NCBI GenBank assembly: GCA_003694425.1
Contig: RFJX01000245.1
Span: 1 to 8,107, forward strand
Origin: Gammaproteobacteria bacterium
GTDB lineage: Bacteria > Pseudomonadota > Gammaproteobacteria > J113
DNA length: 8,107 nt
Direction of reading: 5' to 3'
This document shows, piece after piece, positions 1 to 7,484 of the stretch; the first letter of the stretch is position 1, and the number at the start of each line of letters is the position of its first letter. The notes under the pieces were generated by a model that was not told where the DNA came from, searched no databases, and saw only the letters and a list, made by a program, of their open reading frames with translations. The position numbers were made by a program, and so were the translations under genes.

Positions 1-711
1 CCCCGGCGCTACCGGGTGGCGCCCCCCGACCTCAGGGGCGGGCGCCGCTACCAGCCCGGCGGCAGGCAGGTGGTCGGGGGGGTCGGGGATGCCCGGGAGT
101 TCTGCGGCCTGCGCGACTACCGGCCCGGCGATCCCCTGCGCCACATCGAATGGCGCGCCTGGGCCCGCACCGGCAGGCCGGTGGTGCGGGAATACCAGGA
201 GGAATACTTGATGCGCCTGGGGCTGGTCCTGGACAGCTTCCTCGGCGACCGGGACCCGGAGCTGTTCGAGGAGGCGGTGTCGGTCTGCGCCTCCCATGTC
301 GAGGCCCTGGCCGGTGGTGAGGGGCTGATCGACCTGATGTTCGTCGGCACCGAGGCGATCCACCTGAGCAGCGGCCGCGGCACCACCGACCAGCGCCGGC
401 TGCTCGAGGTGCTGGCCTGCGCCGAGCCCTGCCGTGACGCCCCCTTCGAGGCGCTGACCGCCCTGCTCTCCCGCCACCAGGAACGGCTTTCGTCCTGCAT
501 CTGCGTGCTGCTGGACTGGGACGGGCCGCGCCGGGAGATGGTCCGCTGGCTCCGCAGCCGGGGGGTCCCGCTGCAGGTGCTGGTGCTGCACGAGGAGGAC
601 GCCCCGCCCCCGGATCCGGGCCCCATGGCGGACCGCCCGCGCCACCTCCTGCCCCTGCCCCTCGGCCGGGTGGCTGAAGGTCTCGCCCGGCATGGCGGGG
701 GGATGCGGTGA
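1..711 (+). CDS. DUF58 domain protein, 5'-truncated by the window edge
   Basis: This is the C-terminal part (236 codons) of a DUF58 protein; the frame is open to position 1, so the start lies upstream. A GTG at 16 is in frame but is unlikely to be the real start, because family members usually have a further N-terminal region with membrane helices. The family signature is clear at codons 33-51 (EFCGLRDYRPGDPLRHIEW), followed by an Arg/Thr/Gly-Arg-Pro stretch and VVREYQEEY. After it comes a von Willebrand A-like fold: the strand LGLVLDSF around codon 78, and a late segment with CVLLDWDGPRREMV. The metal-binding DxSxS motif of VWA domains is not intact here (D78 is followed by S-F-L-G), so metal binding may be lost. 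DUF58 proteins typically lie between a MoxR ATPase and a TgpA-type transglutaminase, and the second partner is the next gene, overlapping by GTGA at 708-711. The molecular role is not established; a link to the cell envelope is inferred. Confidence 0.9.
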   Translation, partial: PRRYRVAPPDLRGGRRYQPGGRQVVGGVGDAREFCGLRDYRPGDPLRHIEWRAWARTGRPVVREYQEEYLMRLGLVLDSFLGDRDPELFEEAVSVCASHVEALAGGEGLIDLMFVGTEAIHLSSGRGTTDQRRLLEVLACAEPCRDAPFEALTALLSRHQERLSSCICVLLDWDGPRREMVRWLRSRGVPLQVLVLHEEDAPPPDPGPMADRPRHLLPLPLGRVAEGLARHGGGMR

Positions 712-2654
712 ACCCCGCCCTGCCCGGCGGCCTGGCCGCGGCCGGTATCCTCTTCTGGGGCTGGCAGACCGGCCACCTCCCCACCGCCCTGCCGGCAGCC
801 CTGGCCCTGGAGCTGCACCGCCTCTACCGCCCCTCCTTCACCCCCACCGACCGCCTGTTCGAGCGGCTCACCGATCTGCTGAGCCTGCTGCTGGCGCTGT
901 TCGCCGCATGGGCCTTCATCCGCCACGGCAGTCACGGGGTGTTCCGGATCCTCGAATGGCTCCCCCTGCTCCTGCTGCCGCTGCCGGTGGCGCAACGTCT
1001 CGGCGGCCGCGATGGAGTCCCCCTCTCGGCCCTGTTCCTGAGCCTGCGGCAGAGCCCCGAGGGGAGGCGGGAGGCGGACCTGGCCGCGCCCCACTTCTGT
1101 CTCTGCCTGGTCTCCGCCGCGGTGGCCAACCGGCCGGGCCCCGGCTACTACCTGACCCTGTGCCTGCTGCTGGCGGCCTGGCTCTGGTCGCGGCGGCCGC
1201 GCGGCCGCCCCCTGCCGCTGTTCCTGCTCCTGTTCATGGTGGCGGCCACCGGCGGTCACTACACCGCCCGGGGTCTGCGCCAGGCCCAGTCCTACATGGA
1301 GGGCATGGTGCTCTCGCTGCTGGACGACCTCTTCTGGCAGGACCGTGACCCCGACACCTCGCGTACCGCCATCGGCTCCATCGGCCGGCTCAAGCTCTCC
1401 CAGGGTATCCGTCTGCGGGTGGAGGCGGACAGGCCGCTGGAGTCGACGCTGCTGCTGCGGGAGGCGGCCTACGACCGCTACCGCAACGGCAACTGGTCGG
1501 CGACGGGGCGTGGTTTCACGCCCCTGGACCACCCCGCCGACGGCCGCACCTGGGTCCTGGTCCCGGGTCCGCCCGGAGAGGCGGAACTTACCATCCATAC
1601 CCGCCTGTGGCGGGAAAGCGGGGTGATCCCCCTGCCGCATGGGGCCACCACGCTGCGCATCGACGGGGCCCTCGGTCTGGAGCGCAACCCCTACGGGACG
1701 GTACGCCTGGAATACCACCCGGGGAGGATCGGCTACCGGGTCCGCTACCGCCCAGGCGGGTCCGCCGACCCGCCTCCGGGCCCCGCCGACCTGGAGGTCC
1801 CGGAGTCCTACCGCGCACCGCTCGACAGGCAGCTGCGCGACTGGGGCCTGGCCGGGCTGAAGCCCGGGGAGGCGGTACCGCGCCTGGCGGCAATCTTCGC
1901 CCGCGACTTCCGCTACAGCCTGGTCCGGCGTGGACGTTTCGCCGGCGGCACCCCGCTGCTCCAGTTCCTGAGCCGGACCCATGCCGGCCATTGCGAGTAC
2001 TTCGCCAGCGCCTCCGTTCTGCTGCTGCGCCGGCTCGGGATCCCGGCACGCTATGTCGTGGGCTACGCGGTCGAGGAGTACAGCCCGCTGGAAGGACTCT
2101 ACGTGGTGCGTTCCCGCCACGCCCATTCCTGGGCCATCGCCTGGCTGGAGGGCCGCTGGCGCACGGTGGACAACACGCCTGCGGTATGGGCCGGGATGGA
2201 GGCGGCACAGGCGCCGGCCTGGACGCCGGTCTACGACTTCTTCGCCTGGCTGCGTCACCGCCTGCAGCCCACGGCGGGGATCCCGGGGCAGGAAGAGAAG
2301 GAGGTGTCCGGCCTGCAGTGGCTGTTGCTGCCGCTGTGCCTGTGGCTGGCCTGGTCGATCTGGCGCCGCCACCGTTCCGGCCCCCGCCGGAAGACCCCGC
2401 CCATCCACGACGGGAAGGACTCCCCCTTCTACCGGCTGGTCCGGCGCATCAGCCGGCGCCGGGGCGCCCCCCGGCCGGGAGAGACGCTGCAGGCCTGGCT
2501 GCAGCGGGTACTCTCCCCACAGCAACGGGAAGAGGTCGAAGGATTGCTGGCCCTGCACTACCGCTACCGGTTCGACCCGGCATCAGATGGCCAGGCGCTG
2601 AAACGACACCTGCGGCAGGAGGTGGAGTCCTGCCTCCGCCGGCTGGAAACATGA
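708..2654 (+). CDS. tgpA: TgpA-like membrane transglutaminase (DUF3488/transglutaminase/DUF4129)
   Basis: A 648-residue inner-membrane protein, close to the length of Pseudomonas aeruginosa TgpA (about 670). The GTG start at 708 overlaps the stop of the DUF58 gene (GTGA), after a G-rich run that can act as a ribosome binding site. Residues 1-185 hold several hydrophobic helices (about 8-25, 54-71, 81-95, 147-160, 168-183), matching the DUF3488 region. A large soluble, presumably periplasmic part follows, with a transglutaminase-like domain at about 385-500. The likely catalytic triad is Cys429 (THAGHCEYFASAS), His473 (RHAHSWAIAW) and Asp488 (RTVDNTPA). A last helix at about 536-553 leads to a cytoplasmic tail whose PGETLQAWLQR stretch (about 590-600) resembles DUF4129. 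TgpA is reported to be essential in P. aeruginosa, but its substrate is unknown; an envelope role is the usual assumption. Family membership is secure, while activity on any particular substrate is not. Confidence 0.93.
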   Translation: MNPALPGGLAAAGILFWGWQTGHLPTALPAALALELHRLYRPSFTPTDRLFERLTDLLSLLLALFAAWAFIRHGSHGVFRILEWLPLLLLPLPVAQRLGGRDGVPLSALFLSLRQSPEGRREADLAAPHFCLCLVSAAVANRPGPGYYLTLCLLLAAWLWSRRPRGRPLPLFLLLFMVAATGGHYTARGLRQAQSYMEGMVLSLLDDLFWQDRDPDTSRTAIGSIGRLKLSQGIRLRVEADRPLESTLLLREAAYDRYRNGNWSATGRGFTPLDHPADGRTWVLVPGPPGEAELTIHTRLWRESGVIPLPHGATTLRIDGALGLERNPYGTVRLEYHPGRIGYRVRYRPGGSADPPPGPADLEVPESYRAPLDRQLRDWGLAGLKPGEAVPRLAAIFARDFRYSLVRRGRFAGGTPLLQFLSRTHAGHCEYFASASVLLLRRLGIPARYVVGYAVEEYSPLEGLYVVRSRHAHSWAIAWLEGRWRTVDNTPAVWAGMEAAQAPAWTPVYDFFAWLRHRLQPTAGIPGQEEKEVSGLQWLLLPLCLWLAWSIWRRHRSGPRRKTPPIHDGKDSPFYRLVRRISRRRGAPRPGETLQAWLQRVLSPQQREEVEGLLALHYRYRFDPASDGQALKRHLRQEVESCLRRLET

Positions 2655-2664
2655 CCTTACCCCT

Positions 2665-3471
2665 TCAGGCCCGGGCCAGGTGGACCACGGTCTGCGGATA
2701 GGGGATATCGATCCCCTCCCGGTCCAGCAGCTCCTTCACCCTGCGCAGCATGTCGAAGCGCACCGCTCCGTAGTCCTCGCTGCGGACCCAGAAGCGCATC
2801 ACCAGGTTGACGCTGGAGTCGGCCAGCGCATCCACGGCGACCAGCGGTTCGGGCTCGGACAGGATGCGCTCCTCGACCTCCGTCAGGTCCCGCAGAAGTT
2901 GCATCGCCTTCCCCAGATCGGCGTCGTAGCTGATCCCGACGACGAGATCGACACGGCGGGTGTCGTAGCTGGAATAGTTGCTGATGGTGTCCCCGAACAG
3001 CTTGCCGTTGGGCACCACGATGCGGACGTTGTCGAAGGTGGCCAGTTCGGTGCTGAACAGGTCGATGGCCTTGACCGTACCCTTGACCCCCGCCCCTTCG
3101 ATCACGTCACCGACCCGGAACGGCCGGAACAGGAGGATCAGCACGCCGGCGGCGAAGTGCGACAGCGAGCCCTGCAGGGCCATGCCGACGGCGAAGGAGG
3201 CCGCGCCGAGGATGGCCACCAAGGAGGTGGTCTGCACCCCGAACCGGGCCAGCGCCGCGATCACGGTGAAGGCCAGCACCGCCCAGTAGACGATGTTGGC
3301 GGTGAAGATGGCCACGGTCGGGTCGACCTTGGCCCGCGCCATGCCCTTGCGCACCGCCTTGCGCAGCAGCCGGGCCGCGACCCAGCCGGCGACCAGGATC
3401 AGGAAGGCACCCAGCACGCTCAGGCCGTAGTCCTGCAGGGTGACCACGACAGATTCCAGGTTCCCGTTCAT
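2665..3471 (-). CDS. mscS: MscS-family small-conductance mechanosensitive channel
   Basis: A 268-residue inner-membrane channel that would open under membrane tension to release solutes during hypo-osmotic shock. Three hydrophobic segments are visible: about 17-36, 56-76 and the pore-lining TM3 at about 85-115. TM3 has the glycine/alanine packing pattern of E. coli MscS ([20 protein letters not shown]) and leads into [13 protein letters not shown]. The beta domain carries the family motif [15 protein letters not shown] at about 154-168, and the C-terminal alpha/beta cage follows. The length is close to E. coli MscS (286). The ATG at 3471 was chosen because GGAGG lies 6 bases before it. A longer frame starting at 3546 adds 25 residues that look unlike the family and would overlap nhaD. 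The gene follows nhaD by 25 bases on the same strand, and its stop lies only 10 bases from the stop of the convergent tgpA. Confidence 0.95.
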   Translation of the reverse strand: MNGNLESVVVTLQDYGLSVLGAFLILVAGWVAARLLRKAVRKGMARAKVDPTVAIFTANIVYWAVLAFTVIAALARFGVQTTSLVAILGAASFAVGMALQGSLSHFAAGVLILLFRPFRVGDVIEGAGVKGTVKAIDLFSTELATFDNVRIVVPNGKLFGDTISNYSSYDTRRVDLVVGISYDADLGKAMQLLRDLTEVEERILSEPEPLVAVDALADSSVNLVMRFWVRSEDYGAVRFDMLRRVKELLDREGIDIPYPQTVVHLARA

Positions 3472-3477
3472 CTGCTT

Positions 3478-3482
3478 CCTCC
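3478..3482 (-). promoter_or_regulatory. Shine-Dalgarno site of mscS, which decides its start
   Basis: On the minus strand GGAGG is followed by six bases and then ATG (3471-3469). It is one of the best ribosome binding sites in the window and lies in the 25-base gap after the nhaD stop. It supports the 268-residue form of MscS and suggests that mscS is translated independently of nhaD, unlike the overlapping genes upstream. Confidence 0.8.
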
Positions 3483-3496
3483 CGTTCGGATATTCG

Positions 3497-4903
3497 TCAA
3501 AACAGTCGCTGATTGATCCACAGGTGGGCGAGGATCGAGGCGGCATATCCCAGGGCGATGACCGGCATCCAGCGCAGGTGGCTGAAGAAGGTGTAGCAGC
3601 CCCGCGCCTGCCCCATCAGGGCGACCCCGGCGGCCGAACCGATCGAGAGCAGGCTGCCGCCGACCCCTGCGGTGAGGGTGACCAGCAGCCACTGGCCGAG
3701 TGGCATGTCCGGATTCATGCCGAGCACGGCATACATCACCGGTATGTTGTCGATCACCGCCGAGAGCACACCCACCACGACATTGGCGGTGGTCGCCCCC
3801 AGCCCCCCGTAGATGAAGTGCGAGAGGTGGTCCAGATACCCCATGAAACCCAGCCCGCCCACACACATGATCACGCCGTAGAAGAACAGCAGGGTGTCCC
3901 ATTCGGCCCGGGAGAGGGTCTCGAATACATCGAAGGCATGCCGTCGCATGTCGATGGTCGGAGGAGGCTCCATGTTCCCGTCGAGCTGCCTGAGATCGGG
4001 CAGGGCACTCCGGCGCAGGTAGAAACTCAGCAACTGCAGGTAGCCCAGTCCGGTCACCATGCCGAAGAAGGGAGGCAGGTCCAGGTACTGATGCATTGCC
4101 ACGGCAGTGAGGATGGTGAGCAGGAACAACAGGATCACCCGCCGCGCGCCCCGGCGCAGACCCACCAGTTCCGCCCTGCCCTGACTCAGCTCTCTGGGCA
4201 CGAAACGGCTCATGACGGCGGCGGGGATCAGCCAGTTGATCAGCGAGGGCAGCAGCAGATGGAAGAACTCGGTGAAATGTACGGTCTCCTTCTGCCACAC
4301 CATGAGGGTGGTGATGTCACCGAAGGGGCTGAAGGCGCCCCCGGCATTGACCGCCACCACGATACTGATGCAGGAGAGAGAGACGTACCTGCGGTCGTCA
4401 CCGCCCACCGCCAGGACCACGGCACACATCAGCAGCGCGGTGGTCAGGTTGTCGGCCACCGGGGAGATGAAGAAGCCCAGCAGTCCGGTGATCCAGAAGA
4501 TGCTGCGCAGGTTGAAGTCGCGCTGTACCAGCCAGGAGCGCAGGGCGGCGAAGACGCAGCGGTCCTCCATCGTATTGATGTAGGTCATCGCCACCAGCAG
4601 GAAGAGCATCAGCTCCGCGTACTCCAGGAAGCTCGCCCGCAGCGCCTGCTCGACCACGTGATGGTCCCCGGTCCCGTGGTATGCCAGGGCGATGAGGGTC
4701 CAGATGACCCCGGCGGCGAGGAGGATCGGCTTGGACTTGCGCAGGCCGGTGAACTCCTCGCTCATCACCAGCAGGTAGGCCAGCACGAACACGGCCAGGG
4801 CCAGCAGCCCGGTGCCGCTGGCGGTCAGGTCGAGCGGCCCGGCGCCGCCGGCGGCCAGCGCCGGCAGCGGCGACAGCAGCAGGAGCAGCGCCGCCAGCCT
4901 CAT
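3497..4903 (-). CDS. nhaD: NhaD-type Na+/H+ antiporter
   Basis: A 468-residue polytopic membrane protein of the ion transporter superfamily (related to ArsB/CitM), expected to export Na+ or Li+ in exchange for protons. Hallmarks of NhaD are visible: SPVADNLTTALLM (147-159), NAGGAFSPFGDITTLMVWQ (186-204), EWDTLLFFYG (334-343), AVIDNIPVMYA (382-392) and SLLSIGSAAGVALMG (417-431). The length fits NhaD (about 470-480). The N-terminus (MRLAALLLLLSPLPALA) resembles a cleavable signal peptide ending near residue 18, as seen in some NhaD proteins. The start ATG at 4903 overlaps the stop of the permease gene (ATGA), with GGAG 9 bases upstream. A longer open frame to 5182 lies wholly inside the permease gene and is rejected. 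The overlap implies co-translation with the metal transporter genes. Ion specificity (Na+, Li+ or K+) cannot be read from the sequence. Confidence 0.93.
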   Translation of the reverse strand: MRLAALLLLLSPLPALAAGGAGPLDLTASGTGLLALAVFVLAYLLVMSEEFTGLRKSKPILLAAGVIWTLIALAYHGTGDHHVVEQALRASFLEYAELMLFLLVAMTYINTMEDRCVFAALRSWLVQRDFNLRSIFWITGLLGFFISPVADNLTTALLMCAVVLAVGGDDRRYVSLSCISIVVAVNAGGAFSPFGDITTLMVWQKETVHFTEFFHLLLPSLINWLIPAAVMSRFVPRELSQGRAELVGLRRGARRVILLFLLTILTAVAMHQYLDLPPFFGMVTGLGYLQLLSFYLRRSALPDLRQLDGNMEPPPTIDMRRHAFDVFETLSRAEWDTLLFFYGVIMCVGGLGFMGYLDHLSHFIYGGLGATTANVVVGVLSAVIDNIPVMYAVLGMNPDMPLGQWLLVTLTAGVGGSLLSIGSAAGVALMGQARGCYTFFSHLRWMPVIALGYAASILAHLWINQRLF

Positions 4904-5724
4904 CGGGCCGGTCTCCGGCGCAGGGCGCCGGCCGCGACCACCAGCAGGTAGGCCAGGCCGGCGAGCAGGATGATGGTGGCGCCGGCCGGCCAGTCCCGGT
5001 GATAGGCGAGGGCCAGACCGGTGGTGGTGAAGAGCGCGCCGAGCAGGCAGGAGGTGGCCATCATCGCCCTGAGCGAGACGTGGATCTGACGGGCGATGGC
5101 CGCCGGCAGGGTAAGCAGGGCGATCACCAGGATCAGCCCCACCACCCGGACCAGCAGCACCACGGAGAGCGCGACCAGGCATAGGGTGAGCAGATAATAG
5201 GCATCCACCGGCACCCCGCGCAGGCGGGCGAACTCCGGATCGAAGGCCACCGCGACGAGGCGGTCGAAGCTGAGGACCAGGACCAGCAGGATCACCCCGT
5301 CCAGGGACGCCATCCTGACCAGGTCGGCCGGAGAGACCATCAGCACGTTGCCGAACAGATAGGCGATCAGGTCGATGTTGTAGCCCGGCAACCGGGAGAT
5401 GAAGAGGATGCCGGCCGCCATCCCCACCGCCCAGACCGCGCCGATGACGGTGTCCTCGTCGTGGCGCAGGTGCAGCTTGACGAGGCCGATGGCGAGGGCG
5501 GCGGCGATGGCCGCCACCAGGGCGCCGGTGAAGGGCCCGGCCCCCAGCAGCAGGGCCGCGCCCATCCCCCCCAGCACCGAATGGGCGATGCCGCCGGCCA
5601 TGTAGCCCAGGCGTCGCACCACCACGAAGGGGCCGATGAGGCCGCAGCCCAGGCTGGCCAGCAGGCCCCCGGCCAGGGCGTACTGGAGGAAAGGGTACTG
5701 GCCCAGCGCCTCGAGGAATCCCAT
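4900..5724 (-). CDS. znuB: Zinc/manganese ABC transporter permease (ZnuB-like)
   Basis: A 274-residue integral membrane permease of the ABC-3 (ZnuB/TroC/MntB) family, of the expected length (about 260-290) and almost continuously hydrophobic, with probably eight or more helices. Family features include SLGCGLIGPFVVVRRLGYMA followed by GGIAHSVLGGMG near residues 24-55, DEDTVIGAVWAVGMAAGILF at about 89-108, YLFGNVLMVS at about 122-131, and VGLILVIALLTLPAAIAR at about 195-212, where the ATPase-coupling region is expected. The start ATG (5724) shares one base with the stop of the ATPase gene (TGATG), and the GAGGAGGG 3 bases before the ATG, within the end of the ATPase gene, is a strong ribosome binding site. 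An open frame extending to 5817 lies inside the ATPase gene and is not used. It would form the membrane pore of the metal importer encoded with the two upstream genes. Zn rather than Mn or Fe is the default call but is not proven. Confidence 0.92.
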   Translation of the reverse strand: MGFLEALGQYPFLQYALAGGLLASLGCGLIGPFVVVRRLGYMAGGIAHSVLGGMGAALLLGAGPFTGALVAAIAAALAIGLVKLHLRHDEDTVIGAVWAVGMAAGILFISRLPGYNIDLIAYLFGNVLMVSPADLVRMASLDGVILLVLVLSFDRLVAVAFDPEFARLRGVPVDAYYLLTLCLVALSVVLLVRVVGLILVIALLTLPAAIARQIHVSLRAMMATSCLLGALFTTTGLALAYHRDWPAGATIILLAGLAYLLVVAAGALRRRPAR

Positions 5725-6455
5725 CAGCCCTCCTCGTGCAGATGCCGGATGCGGTGGACGTGGCCGCCGTAGAGGTGGTCGATCGCCGCCCGGTCCAGCT
5801 CCCCCGTGCCGTGGCACAGCAGGGTCCGGTTGAGGCAGGCCACCCGGGTCACGTAGCCGGTGATGAAACCGATGTCGTGCGAGACCACGAGGATGGTCAT
5901 CCGCTGGTTGAGCCGGGCCAGCAGGCCGAAGATGTCCTGCTCGCCGCGCAGGTCGACATTGGCGGTCGGCTCGTCCAGGATCAGGAGTTCCGGATCGCAG
6001 GCCAGGGCCCGGGCGATCAGGACCCGCTGCAACTCGCCGCCGGAGAGCGTCCGCAGGGGCCGGGTGCGGTACGCCTCCAGCGCCAGCTCCTCCAGCAGCC
6101 GCGCGACGGCCTCCCGGTCCGCCCGGGTATAGCCGCCGAAGGTCCGCGCCGGCAGGCGACCCATCAGCACCGTCTCCTCCACCGAGACCGGGAACTCCCG
6201 GTCGAAGCCGGCGAACTGGGGCACGTAGCCGACCCTGCGCCGCCCCTCCTCGGGCGGGAGGCCGAGCAGTTCCACGGTCCCGCTGTCGGGCCTGAGCAGG
6301 CCGAGGATGATCCGGATGAGGGTGCTCTTGCCGCCGCCGTTGGGACCGATGAGGCCCAGGAACTCCCCCGCCGGCACCTCCAGGCTCACGTCCTCCAGCA
6401 CCCGGTGCCCGTCGTAGGAGAAGGAGACCCCGTGAAGACGGATGGCCGCGCTCAC
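5724..6455 (-). CDS. znuC: Zinc/manganese ABC transporter ATPase (ZnuC-like)
   Basis: A 243-residue ABC ATPase that would power metal import through the ZnuB-like permease. All nucleotide-binding motifs are intact: Walker [10 protein letters not shown] (37-45), Q-loop VPQ (78-80), signature LSGGELQR (137-144), Walker B LLILDEP (157-163) and the switch histidine in SHD (192-194). The GTG start at 6455 overlaps the stop of the binding-protein gene (GTGA), with GGAG 9 bases upstream. The same reading frame stays open to 7283, but that extension is a shadow of the binding-protein gene. The C-terminus is rich in histidine ([14 protein letters not shown]: His232, 234, 238 and 240), which might sense or bind metal. 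The MntB/ZnuC-type sequence and the gene context point to Zn or Mn. Confidence 0.94.
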   Translation of the reverse strand: MSAAIRLHGVSFSYDGHRVLEDVSLEVPAGEFLGLIGPNGGGKSTLIRIILGLLRPDSGTVELLGLPPEEGRRRVGYVPQFAGFDREFPVSVEETVLMGRLPARTFGGYTRADREAVARLLEELALEAYRTRPLRTLSGGELQRVLIARALACDPELLILDEPTANVDLRGEQDIFGLLARLNQRMTILVVSHDIGFITGYVTRVACLNRTLLCHGTGELDRAAIDHLYGGHVHRIRHLHEEG

Positions 6456-7321
6456 CTCGCGCCGCTCCGGAACAGCTCCACCAGGGCCCGGGTGACCCGA
6501 CGCATGTTGTCGAGGTAGTCCCTTGCCAGCGGGTCCAGCACCACCACCCGGAGCCCGAGGCTGCGGGCCAGCGCCCGGGCCGGCCCCTGCGGGTGCTGCG
6601 GCTGCACCACGATGCCCGCCACCCCTTCCCCGCGGGCCAGTTCCGCCAGCTCCACCAGGTGCCGCGGCGACGGCGACTTGCCCTGCTGCTCGATCACGAG
6701 CTGCCTGAGGTCGTAGGCCGCGGCGTAATAGCCCCAGGCGGGATGGAAGCTCATGAAGGCGCGGTCCCGGTAGGGGGCGAGCTGCTGCCGGATCCAGCGA
6801 TCGAGCCCGTCCAGTTCCCGGGCCAGGTCCTGGTAGTTGCGCGCGTAGACCTCCCTGGCCGAGGGGTCGCGCCCGCCCAGCACGTCGCGCACCCTGGCCG
6901 CCAGCCGCTTCATCAGCACCGGATCGGTCCAGACGTGGGGGTCCCACTGCTCCCCGGGATGGGGGTGCCCCGCAGCGTCGGGCAGGGGGCGCAGGGGCAG
7001 CCCCTCGAGCAGGTCGACGACCTGGAGCGCGGGATTGACCGCCGTCACCCGTTCGAGCAGGGCCTGCTCGACCGGCAGCCGGACGCGGAACCAGAGGCAG
7101 GAGTTGGCCAGCCGCGCCATCTCCTTCGGGCTGGGGTCGTAGCCCTCCGGGCTGCGCCCCGCGGGCACCAGTACCTGCACCTCCACCTCGTCGCCGCCGA
7201 TCCGCTCCAGCAGGAAGGCGAGCGGCTCCACCGTCACCTGCACCGGCATCCCCGCGCGCGCGGCGGCCGCGGCGCAGAGCCACAGCAGGAGCAGGAAGAG
7301 GGGGCTGGATGGCCTCGTCAT
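6452..7321 (-). CDS. znuA: Periplasmic Zn/Mn-binding protein of ABC importer (ZnuA-like)
   Basis: A 289-residue cluster A-I solute-binding protein that captures a divalent metal in the periplasm and delivers it to the permease. Residues 1-23 form a signal peptide (hydrophobic core SPLFLLLLWLCAAAA, cleavage after ARA). Cys16 is not in a good lipobox, so a soluble periplasmic protein is more likely than a lipoprotein. Expected ligands are visible: His129 in EQWDPHVWTDP, His193 in SFHPAWGYYA and Asp263 in VLDPLARDYLDNM. The usual first ligand histidine (family PHxxEP) appears to be Glu59 in GRSPEGYDPSP. A short His-containing loop (AGHPHPGEQ, about 118-125) precedes His129, like a reduced version of the ZnuA His-rich loop. 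The ribosome binding site is weak (GGGAA, distant). It is the first gene of the five-gene cluster, so expression is probably controlled from the 7322-7533 spacer. Confidence 0.9.
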   Translation of the reverse strand: MTRPSSPLFLLLLWLCAAAAARAGMPVQVTVEPLAFLLERIGGDEVEVQVLVPAGRSPEGYDPSPKEMARLANSCLWFRVRLPVEQALLERVTAVNPALQVVDLLEGLPLRPLPDAAGHPHPGEQWDPHVWTDPVLMKRLAARVRDVLGGRDPSAREVYARNYQDLARELDGLDRWIRQQLAPYRDRAFMSFHPAWGYYAAAYDLRQLVIEQQGKSPSPRHLVELAELARGEGVAGIVVQPQHPQGPARALARSLGLRVVVLDPLARDYLDNMRRVTRALVELFRSGAR

Positions 7322-7369
7322 GGCGTGGAGATCATTCCCGGGTTGGCTGGCCGCGACAGTTTACCGCAA

Positions 7370-7399
7370 ACCGCCGCCGGTACCGCTGCAGGCGGCGGT
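7370..7399. repeat. 9-bp perfect inverted repeat in the znuA leader region
   Basis: ACCGCCGCC (7370-7378) and GGCGGCGGT (7391-7399) are exact reverse complements separated by 12 bases. The repeat lies 49-78 bases upstream of the znuA start. It could be a protein-binding operator or a leader RNA hairpin. No T-run of useful length follows on either strand, so a simple intrinsic terminator is unlikely. The high local GC raises the odds of chance pairing. Confidence 0.5.
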
Positions 7400-7484
7400 G
7401 CGGGGGCGTTCGTGGGCCGTCCATCCATCCAGGGATCACCCGCGGGGCGATACCTCATCGACGATGATCCACGACGCCCTTTTT

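Noticed and set aside
1193..1208. Two abutting GCGGCCGC palindromes
   Set aside because: They lie inside tgpA and encode an Arg/Pro-rich membrane-flanking loop. GC-rich codons explain them without a special role.
117..2558. 813-residue open frame on the minus strand
   Set aside because: It lies antisense to two clearly recognisable genes, is rich in Gly, Arg, Pro and Gln with no domain seen, and is typical of stop-poor antisense frames in 70% GC DNA.
3472..3546. 25-residue N-terminal extension of MscS
   Set aside because: It would overlap the end of nhaD, is unlike MscS N-termini, and the internal ATG at 3471 has a strong Shine-Dalgarno.
3440..4951. 503-residue open frame on the plus strand
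   Set aside because: It is antisense to nhaD, whose motifs are unmistakable. The product is a His/Gln/Glu-rich low-complexity sequence expected from complementing hydrophobic codons.
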